Assembly (NCBI RefSeq): GCF_026625825.1
Contig: NZ_CP113065.1
Coordinates: 372,001 to 436,000 of the forward strand
DNA from: Pseudoxanthomonas sp. SL93
Lineage (GTDB): Bacteria > Pseudomonadota > Gammaproteobacteria > Xanthomonadales > Xanthomonadaceae
Direction of reading: 5' to 3'
DNA length: 64,000 nucleotides
The notes beneath the pieces are model-generated. The model was not told the DNA's origin. It made no database searches and saw nothing but the letters and a program-made list of their open reading frames with translations. Positions within the stretch are counted from its first letter, which is position 1. Each line of letters begins with the position of its first letter. Shown one piece after another: positions 6,491-14,926 of this stretch. The translations under genes were made by a program, and so were the position numbers.

Positions 6491-7887
6491 TGCGGCGGCG
6501 CCGGCCCCGGGCAATCGTCCCGGCCGCCCGCCAGACCCTTCTGCATGGAACCGCCGCCATTACGCCGCACACCGCTCTGAGAACCATCCCGCGCGACCAG
6601 CACACCATTTCGCGCAAGGACATCAGCCCGAATGCGCTGCGCGTGCTCTACCGCCTGCGGGACGCGGGTTTCCAGGCCTACCTGGTGGGCGGCGCGGTGC
6701 GTGACCTGCTGGTGGGCGGGCACCCCAAGGATTTCGACGTCGCCACCGACGCCACCCCCGAGCAGGTCCGCCAGCAGTTCCGCAACTGCCGCCTGATCGG
6801 CCGCCGCTTCCGCCTGGCACACGTGGTGTTCGGCCGCGAGATCATCGAAGTGGCCACCTTCCGCGCCAACACCGATGACGGCAGCGGCGACCGCGAGATG
6901 GACAACGGACGGCTGGTCCGCGACAACGTCTACGGCACGGTGGAAGACGATGCCGTCCGTCGCGACTTCACCGCCAATGCGCTGTACTACGCCATCGACG
7001 ACTTTTCCGTGCGCGACTACGTCGGCGGGTTCGAGGACGTGATGGCGCGTACGCTGAAGCTGATCGGCGACCCCGAGCTGCGCTACCAGGAGGATCCAGT
7101 GCGCATGCTGCGCGCGGTCCGCCTGGCGGCGAAACTCGATTTCGTCATCGATCCGGCCACCGCCGAGCCTATTGCCCGCCTGGCACCCTTGTTGTCCGAG
7201 GCGGCGCCCGCGCGCCTGTTCGAGGAAATCCTGAAGCTGTTCCTGTCAGGCCATGCCGTGGCGAGCTTCGAAGGCCTGGAGCGCTTTGGCCTGCTGAAGG
7301 TGCTGTTGCCGGAGACGGCCGCCGCGCTGGCCTCCAACCGCAGTGGCGCGCTGCGGCGCATGCTGCTGGAAGGGCTGGCCGGCACGGACCAGCGCGTGGC
7401 CAACGACGAGCCGGTCTCGCCGGCTTTCCTGTTCGCGCTGCTGCTGTGGCCTGCCTACTGCCGCGCCCTGATGGGCCTGCAGGCGCAGGGCGTGCATGCC
7501 GAAGAGGCCCAGCGGCGCGCTGCCGACCGGGTCACGCTGCATCAGCTGAACACCATCGCGCTGCCGCGGCGTTTCTCGCTTCCGATGCAGGAGATCTGGC
7601 TGCTGCAGACGCGTTTCGCCAACCGCCAGCGCAAGCGCGTGATGCGCCTGTTGTCGCATCCGCGCTTCCGTGCCGCGTTCGATTTCCTGGCCCTGCGCCT
7701 GGCCGCATCGCCCGAGCACGCCGACGACGTCACCTTCTGGCGTGACGCACAGACCCAGTCCAGCGAGGAGCTGGCCGCGTCGCTCGGCGTGGCCGTGCCC
7801 GGCGACTCGTACGTGGAAGAAGACGCCGCGCCTTCCAAGCGCCGCCGTCGCCGTCGCCGCCGCAGCAGCACCACCGCACCGGAATGA
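6490..7887 (+). CDS. pcnB: Poly(A) polymerase I
   Basis: Class II nucleotidyltransferase that adds 3' poly(A) tails to RNA, promoting decay. The head domain has LVGGAVRDLL (residues 65-74) and the metal-binding DFD (81-83), followed by NCRLIGRRFRLAHV and RRDFTANALYY, all typical of PcnB rather than CCA transferase. The C-terminus is very basic, a run of eight Arg ahead of SSTTAPE, as in RNA-binding tails of this family. Length 465 residues is normal. The start is doubtful: ATG 6490 lacks a ribosome binding site and overlaps a promoter, while ATT at 6559 has GGAA eight bases upstream; E. coli pcnB is known to start with ATT. The end overlaps folK by four bases. Confidence 0.93.
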   Translation: MRRRRPRAIVPAARQTLLHGTAAITPHTALRTIPRDQHTISRKDISPNALRVLYRLRDAGFQAYLVGGAVRDLLVGGHPKDFDVATDATPEQVRQQFRNCRLIGRRFRLAHVVFGREIIEVATFRANTDDGSGDREMDNGRLVRDNVYGTVEDDAVRRDFTANALYYAIDDFSVRDYVGGFEDVMARTLKLIGDPELRYQEDPVRMLRAVRLAAKLDFVIDPATAEPIARLAPLLSEAAPARLFEEILKLFLSGHAVASFEGLERFGLLKVLLPETAAALASNRSGALRRMLLEGLAGTDQRVANDEPVSPAFLFALLLWPAYCRALMGLQAQGVHAEEAQRRAADRVTLHQLNTIALPRRFSLPMQEIWLLQTRFANRQRKRVMRLLSHPRFRAAFDFLALRLAASPEHADDVTFWRDAQTQSSEELAASLGVAVPGDSYVEEDAAPSKRRRRRRRRSSTTAPE

Positions 7888-8375
7888 CCGGGCATGTGAT
7901 CGCCCACATCGGCCTGGGAGCGAACCTGGGCGATGCGGTGGCGACCGTGGCAAGTGCGATGCAGGCGCTCGACCGCTGGCCCGGCATCGCGCTGCAGGCG
8001 GCCTCGCGGCTGTACCGCACGCCGGCCTGGGGCAGGGAAGACCAGCCCGACTTCATCAATGCGGTCGCGCGTGTGCAGACCAGCCTCGCGGCGCCCGCGC
8101 TGCTGCAGGCCTTGCTGGCCATCGAGGCCGAGTTCGGCCGGCATCGTCAGGACGGCGAGCGCTGGGGACCGCGCACGCTGGACCTCGACCTGCTGCTGTA
8201 CGGCGACGCGGTCATCGACCTGCCCGGCCTGCGCGTGCCGCATCCCCACCTGCATGAGCGCGCGTTCGTGCTGGTGCCGCTGCTCGAGATCGACCCGGTG
8301 GCCCGCATCCCCGGTTACGGTGACGCGCGGGATGCTGTGTCCGCGTTGGAAATGTCCAACATCCATCCGCTATGA
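7884..8375 (+). CDS. folK: 2-amino-4-hydroxy-6-hydroxymethyldihydropteridine pyrophosphokinase
   Basis: 163-residue cytosolic enzyme that transfers pyrophosphate from ATP to 6-hydroxymethyl-dihydropterin in folate synthesis. Family marks are IGLGANLGDA at the N-terminus, SRLYRTPAWG, QPDFINAVARVQT, the signature RWGPRTLDLDLLLYGD with the metal-binding Asp pair, and VPHPHLHERAFVLVPL. Length is normal. The start overlaps the pcnB stop in ATGA, and panB follows 17 bases later, so pcnB-folK-panB may be co-transcribed; the pcnB-folK-panBC order is common in gammaproteobacteria. Confidence 0.97.
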   Translation: MTGHVIAHIGLGANLGDAVATVASAMQALDRWPGIALQAASRLYRTPAWGREDQPDFINAVARVQTSLAAPALLQALLAIEAEFGRHRQDGERWGPRTLDLDLLLYGDAVIDLPGLRVPHPHLHERAFVLVPLLEIDPVARIPGYGDARDAVSALEMSNIHPL

Positions 8376-8378
8376 GTG

Positions 8379-8384
8379 GATAAT
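8379..8384 (+). promoter_or_regulatory. Possible -10 element just ahead of panB
   Basis: GATAAT matches five of six bases of the -10 consensus and ends eight bases before the panB ATG. If used, it would give a transcript with almost no leader. No good -35 is visible inside the folK 3' end. Confidence 0.3.
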
Positions 8385-8392
8385 GCGGGGCT

Positions 8393-9205
8393 ATGAGCAC
8401 ACAAGCCGACAGCAAGCCCTGGACCGTTCCCGCCCTGGCTGACGCCAAGCGCGAGGGCCGCAAGCTGGTCATGTTGACCGCTTACGACAACAGTTTTGCC
8501 CGGGTGCTCGATGCGCAGGGCGTCGACCTGGTGCTGATCGGGGATTCGCTGGGCATGGTGGTGCAGGGGCACGACTCCACGCTGCCGGTCACGGTCGAGG
8601 ACATCGTCTATCACACCCGTGCGGTGGCACGCGGCCTCACCCGCGCACTGCTGGTGTCCGACCTGCCGTTCCAGTCCGATGCCACGCCCGAGCGGGCACT
8701 GCAGGCGTCCATCGCGCTGCTGCAGGCCGGCGCGGAGATGGTCAAGCTGGAGGGCGCAGGCCACAAGCTGGACGTGATCCGCTTCCTGGCCGAACGCGAC
8801 ATCCCGGTCTGCGCACACCTGGGCCTGACCCCGCAGTCGGTGCTGAAATTCGGCGGCTACAAGGTGCAGGGCCGCGACGAAGCCGCCGCGGCGCGCCTGT
8901 TGGCCGATGCGCAGGCCGTCGCCGATGCCGGGGCGTCGCTGCTGGTGCTGGAATGCGTGCCGTCGGCGCTGGCCGCCACGATCACGGCTTCCATCGCCAT
9001 CCCCACCATCGGCATCGGCGCCGGACCCGGGTGCGACGGCCAGGTGCTGGTGCTGCACGATTTCCTTGGCCTGGACACCGGCCATCGCCGTCCCAAGTTC
9101 GTCAAGGATTTCCTGGCCGAAGGCGGTTCCGTCGCGGGTGCGGTGCGCGCCTATGCCGACGCGGTACGCAGCGGGGCATTCCCCGATGCGGCCCATTCCT
9201 ACTGA
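8393..9205 (+). CDS. panB: 3-methyl-2-oxobutanoate hydroxymethyltransferase
   Basis: 270-residue enzyme that makes ketopantoate from 2-oxoisovalerate and 5,10-methylene-tetrahydrofolate, the first committed step to pantothenate and coenzyme A. Conserved stretches are [44 protein letters not shown], and LECVPSALA with the catalytic Glu. The TIM-barrel length is normal. It is the first gene of a panB-panC-panD cluster; panC begins 37 bases downstream. The folate link to the upstream folK is functionally apt, since PanB uses a folate cofactor. Confidence 0.97.
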   Translation: MSTQADSKPWTVPALADAKREGRKLVMLTAYDNSFARVLDAQGVDLVLIGDSLGMVVQGHDSTLPVTVEDIVYHTRAVARGLTRALLVSDLPFQSDATPERALQASIALLQAGAEMVKLEGAGHKLDVIRFLAERDIPVCAHLGLTPQSVLKFGGYKVQGRDEAAAARLLADAQAVADAGASLLVLECVPSALAATITASIAIPTIGIGAGPGCDGQVLVLHDFLGLDTGHRRPKFVKDFLAEGGSVAGAVRAYADAVRSGAFPDAAHSY

Positions 9206-9242
9206 TTGACCGCATCGCCACGCCATCGCCACAGGGGCCAAG

Positions 9243-10085
9243 ATGATCGAGACCATCACCGAACTGGATGCCCTGCGCGCGCGCGTCAGCGGGTGGAAAC
9301 AGCAGGGCCTGCGGGTCGGGTTCGTGCCGACGATGGGCAACCTGCATGCCGGCCATTACTCGCTGGTGATGCTGGCGCGCCAGTACGCGGACCGCGTGGT
9401 GTCCAGCGTGTTCGTCAACCCGACCCAGTTCGGTCCGAATGAAGACTTCACCCGCTACCCGCGCACACCCGAAGCGGACATGAGTGGACTTGAGGGTGCC
9501 GGCTGCGACGTACTCTGGCTGCCCACGGTGGAATCGATGTATCCGTTCGGCGTCGAGCTGGCGGCCCGGGTACACGTGCCGGGCGTCAGCAGCGTGCTGG
9601 AAGGTGCGCATCGGCCGGGGCATTTCGACGGCGTGTGTACCGTCGTCAGCCGCCTGTTCAACCAGGTGCAGCCCGACGTGGCCGCGTTCGGCAAGAAGGA
9701 TTTCCAGCAGCTGGCGGTCATCCGCCAGATGGTCACCGACCTGGCGTTCCCGGTGCAGCTGTTGCCCGGCAGCATCGTGCGCGAGCCCGATGGCCTGGCA
9801 ATGAGTTCGCGCAACCAGTACCTGTCCGCCGACGAGCGCCCGCGCGCCGCGGAGATCCGCAAGGCCTTGCTGGCCATGCGCGATGCGCTGGTGGCGGGCA
9901 CGCCCCGCGCCGGTGTCGAAGCCGCCGCGGCGCAAAAGCTGGCCGATGCCGGTTTCGTCGTGGACTACACCGTGGTGCGTCGCCCCGACCTGTCCGAACC
10001 CGAGGACGGCGAAGCGGGTCCCAAGGTGGCCCTGGTGGCCGCCAAGCTGGGCCGGACCCGGCTGATCGACAACCTGGAATGGTGA
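9243..10085 (+). CDS. panC: Pantothenate synthetase (pantoate--beta-alanine ligase)
   Basis: 280-residue ATP-dependent ligase joining pantoate and beta-alanine. The HIGH-like nucleotide motif appears in VPTMGNLHAGHYSLV, followed by SSVFVNPTQFGPNEDF, GKKDFQQLAVIRQMV, and the KMSKS-like region GLAMSSRNQYLS. Length is standard. It starts after CAGGGGCCAAG, with purines at a usable distance. It is preceded by panB and followed by panD, the gene that supplies its beta-alanine substrate, so the whole pantothenate route from ketopantoate, apart from the reductase, is encoded here. Confidence 0.97.
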   Translation: MIETITELDALRARVSGWKQQGLRVGFVPTMGNLHAGHYSLVMLARQYADRVVSSVFVNPTQFGPNEDFTRYPRTPEADMSGLEGAGCDVLWLPTVESMYPFGVELAARVHVPGVSSVLEGAHRPGHFDGVCTVVSRLFNQVQPDVAAFGKKDFQQLAVIRQMVTDLAFPVQLLPGSIVREPDGLAMSSRNQYLSADERPRAAEIRKALLAMRDALVAGTPRAGVEAAAAQKLADAGFVVDYTVVRRPDLSEPEDGEAGPKVALVAAKLGRTRLIDNLEW

Positions 10086-10120
10086 ACACGGCGGCCGGCG
10101 GCACCCGGCGCTTCCGCTGC

Positions 10121-10126
10121 TAGACT
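10121..10126 (+). promoter_or_regulatory. Possible -10 element upstream of panD
   Basis: TAGACT lies 28 bases ahead of the panD ATG in the 69-base gap after panC, in the setting GCTAGACTTTT that recurs upstream of tpiA and nuoA. The -35 region is GC-rich and unconvincing. Confidence 0.4.
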
Positions 10127-10154
10127 TTTCTTCTCACGAACGACGAATCCCCCC

Positions 10155-10535
10155 ATGCAACTCAGCCTGCTCAAGACCAAGATCCACCGCGCGACCGTCA
10201 CCCATTCCGAACTGAACTACGAGGGGTCGATCGCGATCGACGCGCTGCTGCTGGAAGCCACCGGCATCCGCGAGTTCGAACAGGTGCACGTATGGGACGT
10301 GACCAACGGCAGCCGCTTCACCACGTATGCGCTGCGGGCGGAGCCGGGCAGCGGCATCATCTCGCTCAACGGTGGCGCCGCTCGCCACGTGCAGGTCGGC
10401 GACCTGGTGATCATTGCCGCCTTCGCAAGCATGAGCGAAGAGGAAGCGGCCAGTTTCCAGCCGAAGCTGGTCTATGTCGATGGCCAGAACCGCATCACCC
10501 ACACCAACCATTCCATCCCCACGCAGGCCGCATGA
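10155..10535 (+). CDS. panD: Aspartate 1-decarboxylase (pyruvoyl proenzyme)
   Basis: 126-residue proenzyme that decarboxylates aspartate to beta-alanine. The self-cleavage site is visible as NYEGSIAID, with Gly24-Ser25; Ser25 becomes the pyruvoyl group. Further family marks are [22 protein letters not shown] and [10 protein letters not shown]. Length is typical. Its stop overlaps the pgi start in ATGA, coupling it to glucose-6-phosphate isomerase. Confidence 0.97.
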   Translation: MQLSLLKTKIHRATVTHSELNYEGSIAIDALLLEATGIREFEQVHVWDVTNGSRFTTYALRAEPGSGIISLNGGAARHVQVGDLVIIAAFASMSEEEAASFQPKLVYVDGQNRITHTNHSIPTQAA

Positions 10536-12049
10536 GCATGACGACGGGTCTTGACGCCTTGCAGTCCCACGCCGCGCGCCTGCGCGGAACGCCGTTGCGC
10601 GAACTGCTGGCACAGGACCCGCAGCGGGCACGCCAGCACGCGCTGCGCAGCGGCCCGCTGTACCTGAATTTCGCGCGCCAGTCCTACGATTCGGCGGCAT
10701 TGTCGGCGTTGCTCGCACAGGCGCAGGCGGTCGATCTTGCGGGTGCGTTCCGGCGCCTGTTCGACGGTGAGCAGGTCAACGTCACCGAGGGGCGTGCCGC
10801 CCTGCATACCGCCTTGCGTGGCCAGAATTCCGACGCGGTGATCGCGCGTGAAGCCTTCGCCAGCGCCAGCGCGGTGCGCCAGCGGATGGCGGCGCTGATC
10901 GCACAGCTGGAGGCCAGCGATGTCACCGACATCGTCAGCGTCGGCATTGGCGGTTCGGACCTCGGGCCGCGTCTCGTGGCGGATGCGCTGCGTGATCCGC
11001 TGCCGGGTCGCTTCCGCGTGCATTTCCTGTCGAACGTGGATGGTGCGGCCGCGCAACGCACGCTGGCTCCGCTCGACCCGTCGCGCACCGCGGCCATCCT
11101 GATCTCCAAGACGTTCAGTACGCAGGAAACGTTGCTCAATGGCGGCATCCTGCGTGACTGGCTGGGGGGCAGCGAGCGCCTGTACGCCGTCAGCGCCAAT
11201 CCGGAACGCGCCGCGTCGGCCTTCGACATCGCAGCCGAGCGCGTACTGCCGATGTGGGACTGGGTGGGTGGGCGCTATTCGCTGTGGTCGGCCGTCGGCC
11301 TGCCCATCGCACTGGCGATCGGTTTCGACCGCTTCGAGGGCCTGCTGGAAGGCGCGGCCCGCTTCGACGCGCATGCGCTTGATGCGCCGCTGGCGGACAA
11401 CATCGCCGTGCGCCATGCACTGACCGCCGTGTGGAACCGCAATGTGCTGGGCCACGCGGCCCAGGGCGTGATGACCTATGACCAGCGGCTCGCGCTGCTG
11501 CCGGCCTACCTGCAGCAGCTGGTGATGGAAAGCCTCGGCAAGTCGGTGAGGCTGGACGGCAGTCCGGTCGGCGTCGATACGGTGCCGGTGTGGTGGGGCG
11601 GTGCGGGCACGGATGTGCAGCACAGTTTCTTCCAGGGACTGCACCAGGGCACGCAGGTCGTGCCGCTGGATTTCGTGGGCACGGTGCGCAACGACGATCC
11701 CTACGCCGAGAACCACCTGGCATTGATGTCGAACCTGCTGGCGCAGAGCGAAGCGCTGGCGAACGGGCAGGCCAGCGAAGATCCGCATCGCAGCTACGCA
11801 GGTGGGCGCCCCAGTACGATGATCCTGCTGGATGCGCTGACGCCGGAGTCGCTGGGTGGGCTGATCGCGATGTACGAACACAGCGTCTATGCGCAGTCCG
11901 TACTGTGGGGCATCAACGCTTTCGACCAGTTCGGCGTGGAGCTCGGCAAACAGCTGGCCAACGGGCTGCTTCCGGCGCTGAAGGGCGAAACCCAGGCGAA
12001 GGATCCGGTGACGCACGCGTTGCTCGCCGAGATCGCCGCCCGCGCCTGA
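10532..12049 (+). CDS. pgi: Glucose-6-phosphate isomerase
   Basis: 505-residue cytosolic enzyme interconverting glucose-6-phosphate and fructose-6-phosphate. Recognisable blocks are [25 protein letters not shown] (phosphate-binding), [19 protein letters not shown] and [21 protein letters not shown]. The ATG at 10532 overlaps the panD stop; a second ATG six bases on is a possible alternative. The length fits the shorter isomerases of Xanthomonadaceae rather than the ~550-residue E. coli form. A pair of inverted REP-like repeats lies between its stop and the convergent queG. Confidence 0.97.
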   Translation: MSMTTGLDALQSHAARLRGTPLRELLAQDPQRARQHALRSGPLYLNFARQSYDSAALSALLAQAQAVDLAGAFRRLFDGEQVNVTEGRAALHTALRGQNSDAVIAREAFASASAVRQRMAALIAQLEASDVTDIVSVGIGGSDLGPRLVADALRDPLPGRFRVHFLSNVDGAAAQRTLAPLDPSRTAAILISKTFSTQETLLNGGILRDWLGGSERLYAVSANPERAASAFDIAAERVLPMWDWVGGRYSLWSAVGLPIALAIGFDRFEGLLEGAARFDAHALDAPLADNIAVRHALTAVWNRNVLGHAAQGVMTYDQRLALLPAYLQQLVMESLGKSVRLDGSPVGVDTVPVWWGGAGTDVQHSFFQGLHQGTQVVPLDFVGTVRNDDPYAENHLALMSNLLAQSEALANGQASEDPHRSYAGGRPSTMILLDALTPESLGGLIAMYEHSVYAQSVLWGINAFDQFGVELGKQLANGLLPALKGETQAKDPVTHALLAEIAARA

Positions 12050-12073
12050 GGTCGGCGCTCGTCCTGTTTTCCG

Positions 12074-12094
12074 GTAGGAGCGACGTGAGTCGCG
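12074..12094 (+). repeat. REP-like palindromic repeat, copy 1
   Basis: GTAGGAGCGACGTGAGTCGC plus one further G. The core GCGAC-GTGA-GTCGC is a five-pair hairpin with a GTGA loop. This resembles the short extragenic palindromes of Stenotrophomonas and Xanthomonas genomes. Copy 2, inverted, lies at 12214. It is 24 bases after the pgi stop. Confidence 0.8.
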
Positions 12095-12213
12095 ACCGGA
12101 CAGATGAAGCGTCAATGGCCGTGCATTGTGCTGATCGCGACGGCGGTGGCCCGGAAGAAGCAACGCCGTGTCCGTTCGCGTGATGCATGCCCCCCGTTCG
12201 TTCCGTTCGCGCG
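12095..12213. other. Spacer between the two inverted REP-like repeats
   Basis: 119 bases without a credible gene, between convergent pgi and queG. It contains no clear terminator with a T-run, so the repeats themselves are the only strong structure between the two genes. A repeat pair with a short spacer is the layout of REPIN/BIME doublets. Confidence 0.5.
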
Positions 12214-12234
12214 CGCGACTCACGTCGCTCCTAC
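12214..12234 (-). repeat. REP-like palindromic repeat, copy 2 (inverted), supplying the queG stop
   Basis: Exact reverse complement of the 21-base copy at 12074. On the minus strand it starts GTAGGAGCGACG, and its TAG (12231-12233) is the queG stop codon. Its five-pair stem and GTGA loop are the same as in copy 1. Confidence 0.8.
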
Positions 12235-13304
12235 AGGGGGCGGTGTTGCTGCAGCGCCCACGCCACGTGCTCGCGCACGACCGGTGAAGGATGGTCCCGT
12301 CGGCTTGCCAATGCGGCGAGCACGTCGGGTGTCGTGGGCGCATTGCCCAGCGCGACGGCGATGTTGCGCAGCCAGCGTTCGTGGCCACTGCGGCGGATCG
12401 CCGAGCCCTCGGTGCGGCGCAGGAACTCGTCTTCTTCCCACGCGAACAGCTGTGGCAGCGTCGCCGTATCCAGCTCATTGCGTGCGCGGAAGTCCGGCTC
12501 GTCGGTACGCTGGGCGAACTTGTTCCACGGACAGACCAGCTGGCAGTCGTCGCAACCGAAGATGCGGTTGCCGATGGCCGGCCGCAACGCCTCGGGGATC
12601 GCGCCTTCGTGCTCGATGGTCAGGTAGGCGATGCAACGCCGCGCATCCAGCCGGTAGGGTGCGGTGATCGCCTGGGTCGGACAGACATCGATGCAGCGCA
12701 TGCACGTGCCGCAGTGCGCCGTGGCCGGTGCGTCCACGGGCAACGGCAGGTCGACGTAGATCTCGCCCAGGAAAAACCACGAACCGCCGTCCTTGTCGAT
12801 CAGACACGTGTGCTTGCCTATCCAGCCGAGCCCAGCATTGCGCGCCAGTGCGCGCTCAAGCACGGGGGCCGAGTCGACGAACACGCGATGGCCGAAGGCG
12901 CCTACTTCGGCCTGCAGTCTTTCCGCAAGCTTCTGCAGGCGTTGCCGCATCAGCTTGTGGTAGTCGCGACCAAGCGCGTAACGCGCGACATAGGCGCGCT
13001 CACCATCGCGCAGCGTGTCCCAGGCGTCGTCACTGTCGTTGCGTCCGTAGTCCAGTCCCACCGAGATCACCCGCAGCGTGCCGGGGATCAGTTCCTGCGG
13101 ACGCGAACGCTTGTCCCCGTGCTGCGCCATCCAGTCCATCGACCCGTACAGGCCCTGCGACAGCCAGTCGCGCAGGTGATCCTCATCCTGGCCGAGTTCG
13201 ATGCCGGCGATGCCGCAGCGCTGGAAGCCCATCTCGCGCGCCAGTGCACGCACGCGACGCGCAAGGGCGGCGTAGTCGACCAAGGGGGCGGCAACGGGTT
13301 CCAT
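12231..13304 (-). CDS. queG: Epoxyqueuosine reductase
   Basis: 357-residue cobalamin-dependent iron-sulfur enzyme that reduces epoxyqueuosine to queuosine in the wobble position of GUN-decoding tRNAs. The two [4Fe-4S] ferredoxin motifs are CGTCMRCIDVCPTQAI and FGCDDCQLVCPWNKFAQ. The N-terminal cobalamin-binding domain includes DYGRNDSDD and GRDYHKLMRQRLQKLAE, and a HEAT-like tail follows. The start chosen is ATG 13304, giving the usual N-terminus; the frame runs on to 13391 without family resemblance. The stop codon lies inside a REP-like repeat. It is divergent from nnr, as in many gammaproteobacteria. Confidence 0.95.
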   Translation of the reverse strand: MEPVAAPLVDYAALARRVRALAREMGFQRCGIAGIELGQDEDHLRDWLSQGLYGSMDWMAQHGDKRSRPQELIPGTLRVISVGLDYGRNDSDDAWDTLRDGERAYVARYALGRDYHKLMRQRLQKLAERLQAEVGAFGHRVFVDSAPVLERALARNAGLGWIGKHTCLIDKDGGSWFFLGEIYVDLPLPVDAPATAHCGTCMRCIDVCPTQAITAPYRLDARRCIAYLTIEHEGAIPEALRPAIGNRIFGCDDCQLVCPWNKFAQRTDEPDFRARNELDTATLPQLFAWEEDEFLRRTEGSAIRRSGHERWLRNIAVALGNAPTTPDVLAALASRRDHPSPVVREHVAWALQQHRPL

Positions 13305-13404
13305 GGCGCGATTATAGGAGGCCACGGTGCGCAGCCTCCGCTTCACCGCGTTACCAGGCCTGCAGCGCCGGATCCGTTCACTGTTCCACAACCCGGCAGG
13401 GGTC

Positions 13405-13416
13405 TAGAATCCGGCC
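13405..13416 (+). promoter_or_regulatory. -10 element TAGAAT six bases ahead of nnr (possible leaderless start)
   Basis: TAGAAT occupies 13405-13410 and the nnr ATG is at 13417. Transcription normally begins about seven bases after the -10, so the mRNA would start at or within a base of the ATG, with no room for a ribosome binding site; none is seen. Confidence 0.5.
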
Positions 13417-14889
13417 ATGTCAGGCACCTTGCCCCTCCACGCCACGCTGGCGGCACGCGAACTGGACCAGCGTGCCACGCGGCTGCTCGGGGGCGATAGT
13501 TACACGCTGATGCAACGCGCCGGCCAGGCTGCCTGGCAGCATCTGCTGCTGCACTGGCCGCAAGCGCAACGCATCGTGGTGGTGTGCGGCCCCGGCAACA
13601 ACGGAGGCGACGGCTACGTGCTGGCAAGGCTCGCGCACCGCGCCGGGCGTCTCGTGCAGGTGGTACATCTTCCTTCGCATGTCCCCGCCAGCGAAACCGC
13701 ACAGCGGGCGTGCACCGACTACGTCGCGTCGGGTGGCAAGGTGGAGCTCTTCCGCGACACGCTCCCCGTGGCTGACGTAGTGGTGGATGCCGTCTTCGGC
13801 ATCGGCCTGTCTCGCGCGCCGGAAGCGGATGCCGCGGCGCTGCTGGGCGCGATCAATGCGCAGCCGGCACCGGTGCTGGCCCTGGATGTGCCCAGTGGCG
13901 TCGACGCGGATCGCGGCAGCACGCCGGGGGTGGCCGTCGTCGCGACGCGCACGCTGCAGTTCATCGTCCGTCATGCCGGATTGCATACCGGCGCCGCACT
14001 TGAATGCACCGGCGACCTGGACCTTGAAGAACTGGATCTTCCCGCCGAGGCATTCGATGACCTGCAGCCACAAGCATCGTTGTTGAACCAGGAAGCCCTT
14101 GCGCTTTGGCTGTTGCCGCGCCGTCGCAACACGCACAAAGGCGAGTCCGGCCACGTGCTGTGCCTGGGCGGCGAGCACGGCAGTGGCGGCGCCATCATCC
14201 TCTGCGCGGAGGCGGCATTGCGCAGTGGCGCCGGCCTGGTGAGCGTGGCGACGCAGGCGGGGCACGTGGCCGCGATGCTGGCGCGTCGGCCGGAGGCCAT
14301 GGTGCATGCAGTGGAATCCGGCGATGCGCTGCAACCGCTGCTTGCGCGTGCCCATGTCCTCGCCCTCGGGCCGGGACTGGGGCAGGGCGAATGGGGGAGG
14401 GCGTTGTTCCAGCTTGCGCTGGACAGTGGCAAGCCCGTCGTGCTGGATGCGGATGCGCTGAACTTGCTCGCGCACGCACCTCGTGCTCTGGATGACGCCA
14501 TCCTCACCCCGCATCCCGGCGAGGCCGCTCGCCTGTTGGGCTGCACTACTGCCGAGGTGCAAAGCGATCGCATCGCCGCGGCGCGGGCGATGGCGGAACG
14601 CCACGCCTGCGTTGTCGTGCTGAAAGGCGCGGGGACCGTGGTGGCCGCACCGGGCGCGTCACCACGCATCATCGATGCCGGCAATCCCGGCATGGCCGTC
14701 GGGGGCATGGGCGACGTGCTGACCGGCGTGATCGCCGCGTTGCGTGCGCAGGGCCTGTCGTCATTCGATGCCGCCACGGCGGGTGCGGTGCTGCACGGAG
14801 CGGCGGGCGATGCCGCCGCCTGGGACGGGCAACGTGGACTGCTGCCGTCGGACCTGATGCCGCACATCCGCCGGCTGGCCAATCCCTGA
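13417..14889 (+). CDS. nnr: Bifunctional NAD(P)H-hydrate epimerase / ADP-dependent dehydratase
   Basis: 490-residue two-domain repair enzyme. The N-terminal YjeF_N domain (about 1-210, with VCGPGNNGGDGYVLARLAH and LDVPSGVDADRG) epimerises R-NAD(P)HX. The C-terminal ribokinase-like domain (about 220-490, with GHVLCLGGEHGSGGAIIL, LTPHPGEAARLLG and GNPGMAVGGMGDVLTG) dehydrates S-NAD(P)HX using ADP. Length is normal. It heads nnr-tsaE-amiC-mutL in the order conserved in E. coli and relatives. The upstream -10 suggests a leaderless transcript. Confidence 0.96.
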   Translation: MSGTLPLHATLAARELDQRATRLLGGDSYTLMQRAGQAAWQHLLLHWPQAQRIVVVCGPGNNGGDGYVLARLAHRAGRLVQVVHLPSHVPASETAQRACTDYVASGGKVELFRDTLPVADVVVDAVFGIGLSRAPEADAAALLGAINAQPAPVLALDVPSGVDADRGSTPGVAVVATRTLQFIVRHAGLHTGAALECTGDLDLEELDLPAEAFDDLQPQASLLNQEALALWLLPRRRNTHKGESGHVLCLGGEHGSGGAIILCAEAALRSGAGLVSVATQAGHVAAMLARRPEAMVHAVESGDALQPLLARAHVLALGPGLGQGEWGRALFQLALDSGKPVVLDADALNLLAHAPRALDDAILTPHPGEAARLLGCTTAEVQSDRIAAARAMAERHACVVVLKGAGTVVAAPGASPRIIDAGNPGMAVGGMGDVLTGVIAALRAQGLSSFDAATAGAVLHGAAGDAAAWDGQRGLLPSDLMPHIRRLANP

Positions 14890-14892
14890 CGC

Positions 14893-14920
14893 TTCACTGG
14901 CGTGCGCGAGCGCTTAGAAT
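14893..14920 (+). promoter_or_regulatory. Promoter ahead of tsaE (TTCACT / TAGAAT), possible leaderless start
   Basis: TAGAAT at 14915-14920 ends six bases before the tsaE ATG, exactly the geometry seen at nnr. TTCACT at 14893-14898, spaced by 16 bases, is a fair -35. The predicted transcript would begin at or next to the start codon. Confidence 0.5.
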
Positions 14921-14926
14921 CGCGCC

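Noticed and set aside
7836..7887. Repeat-derived insertion at the pcnB 3' end
   Set aside because: The CGCCGC-like run encodes the Arg-rich tail normal for poly(A) polymerase I.
10472..12478. A 668-codon open frame antisense to pgi
   Set aside because: Low-complexity translation (many Arg, Gln, His, Ala), no start site, and the opposite strand is a clear glucose-6-phosphate isomerase.
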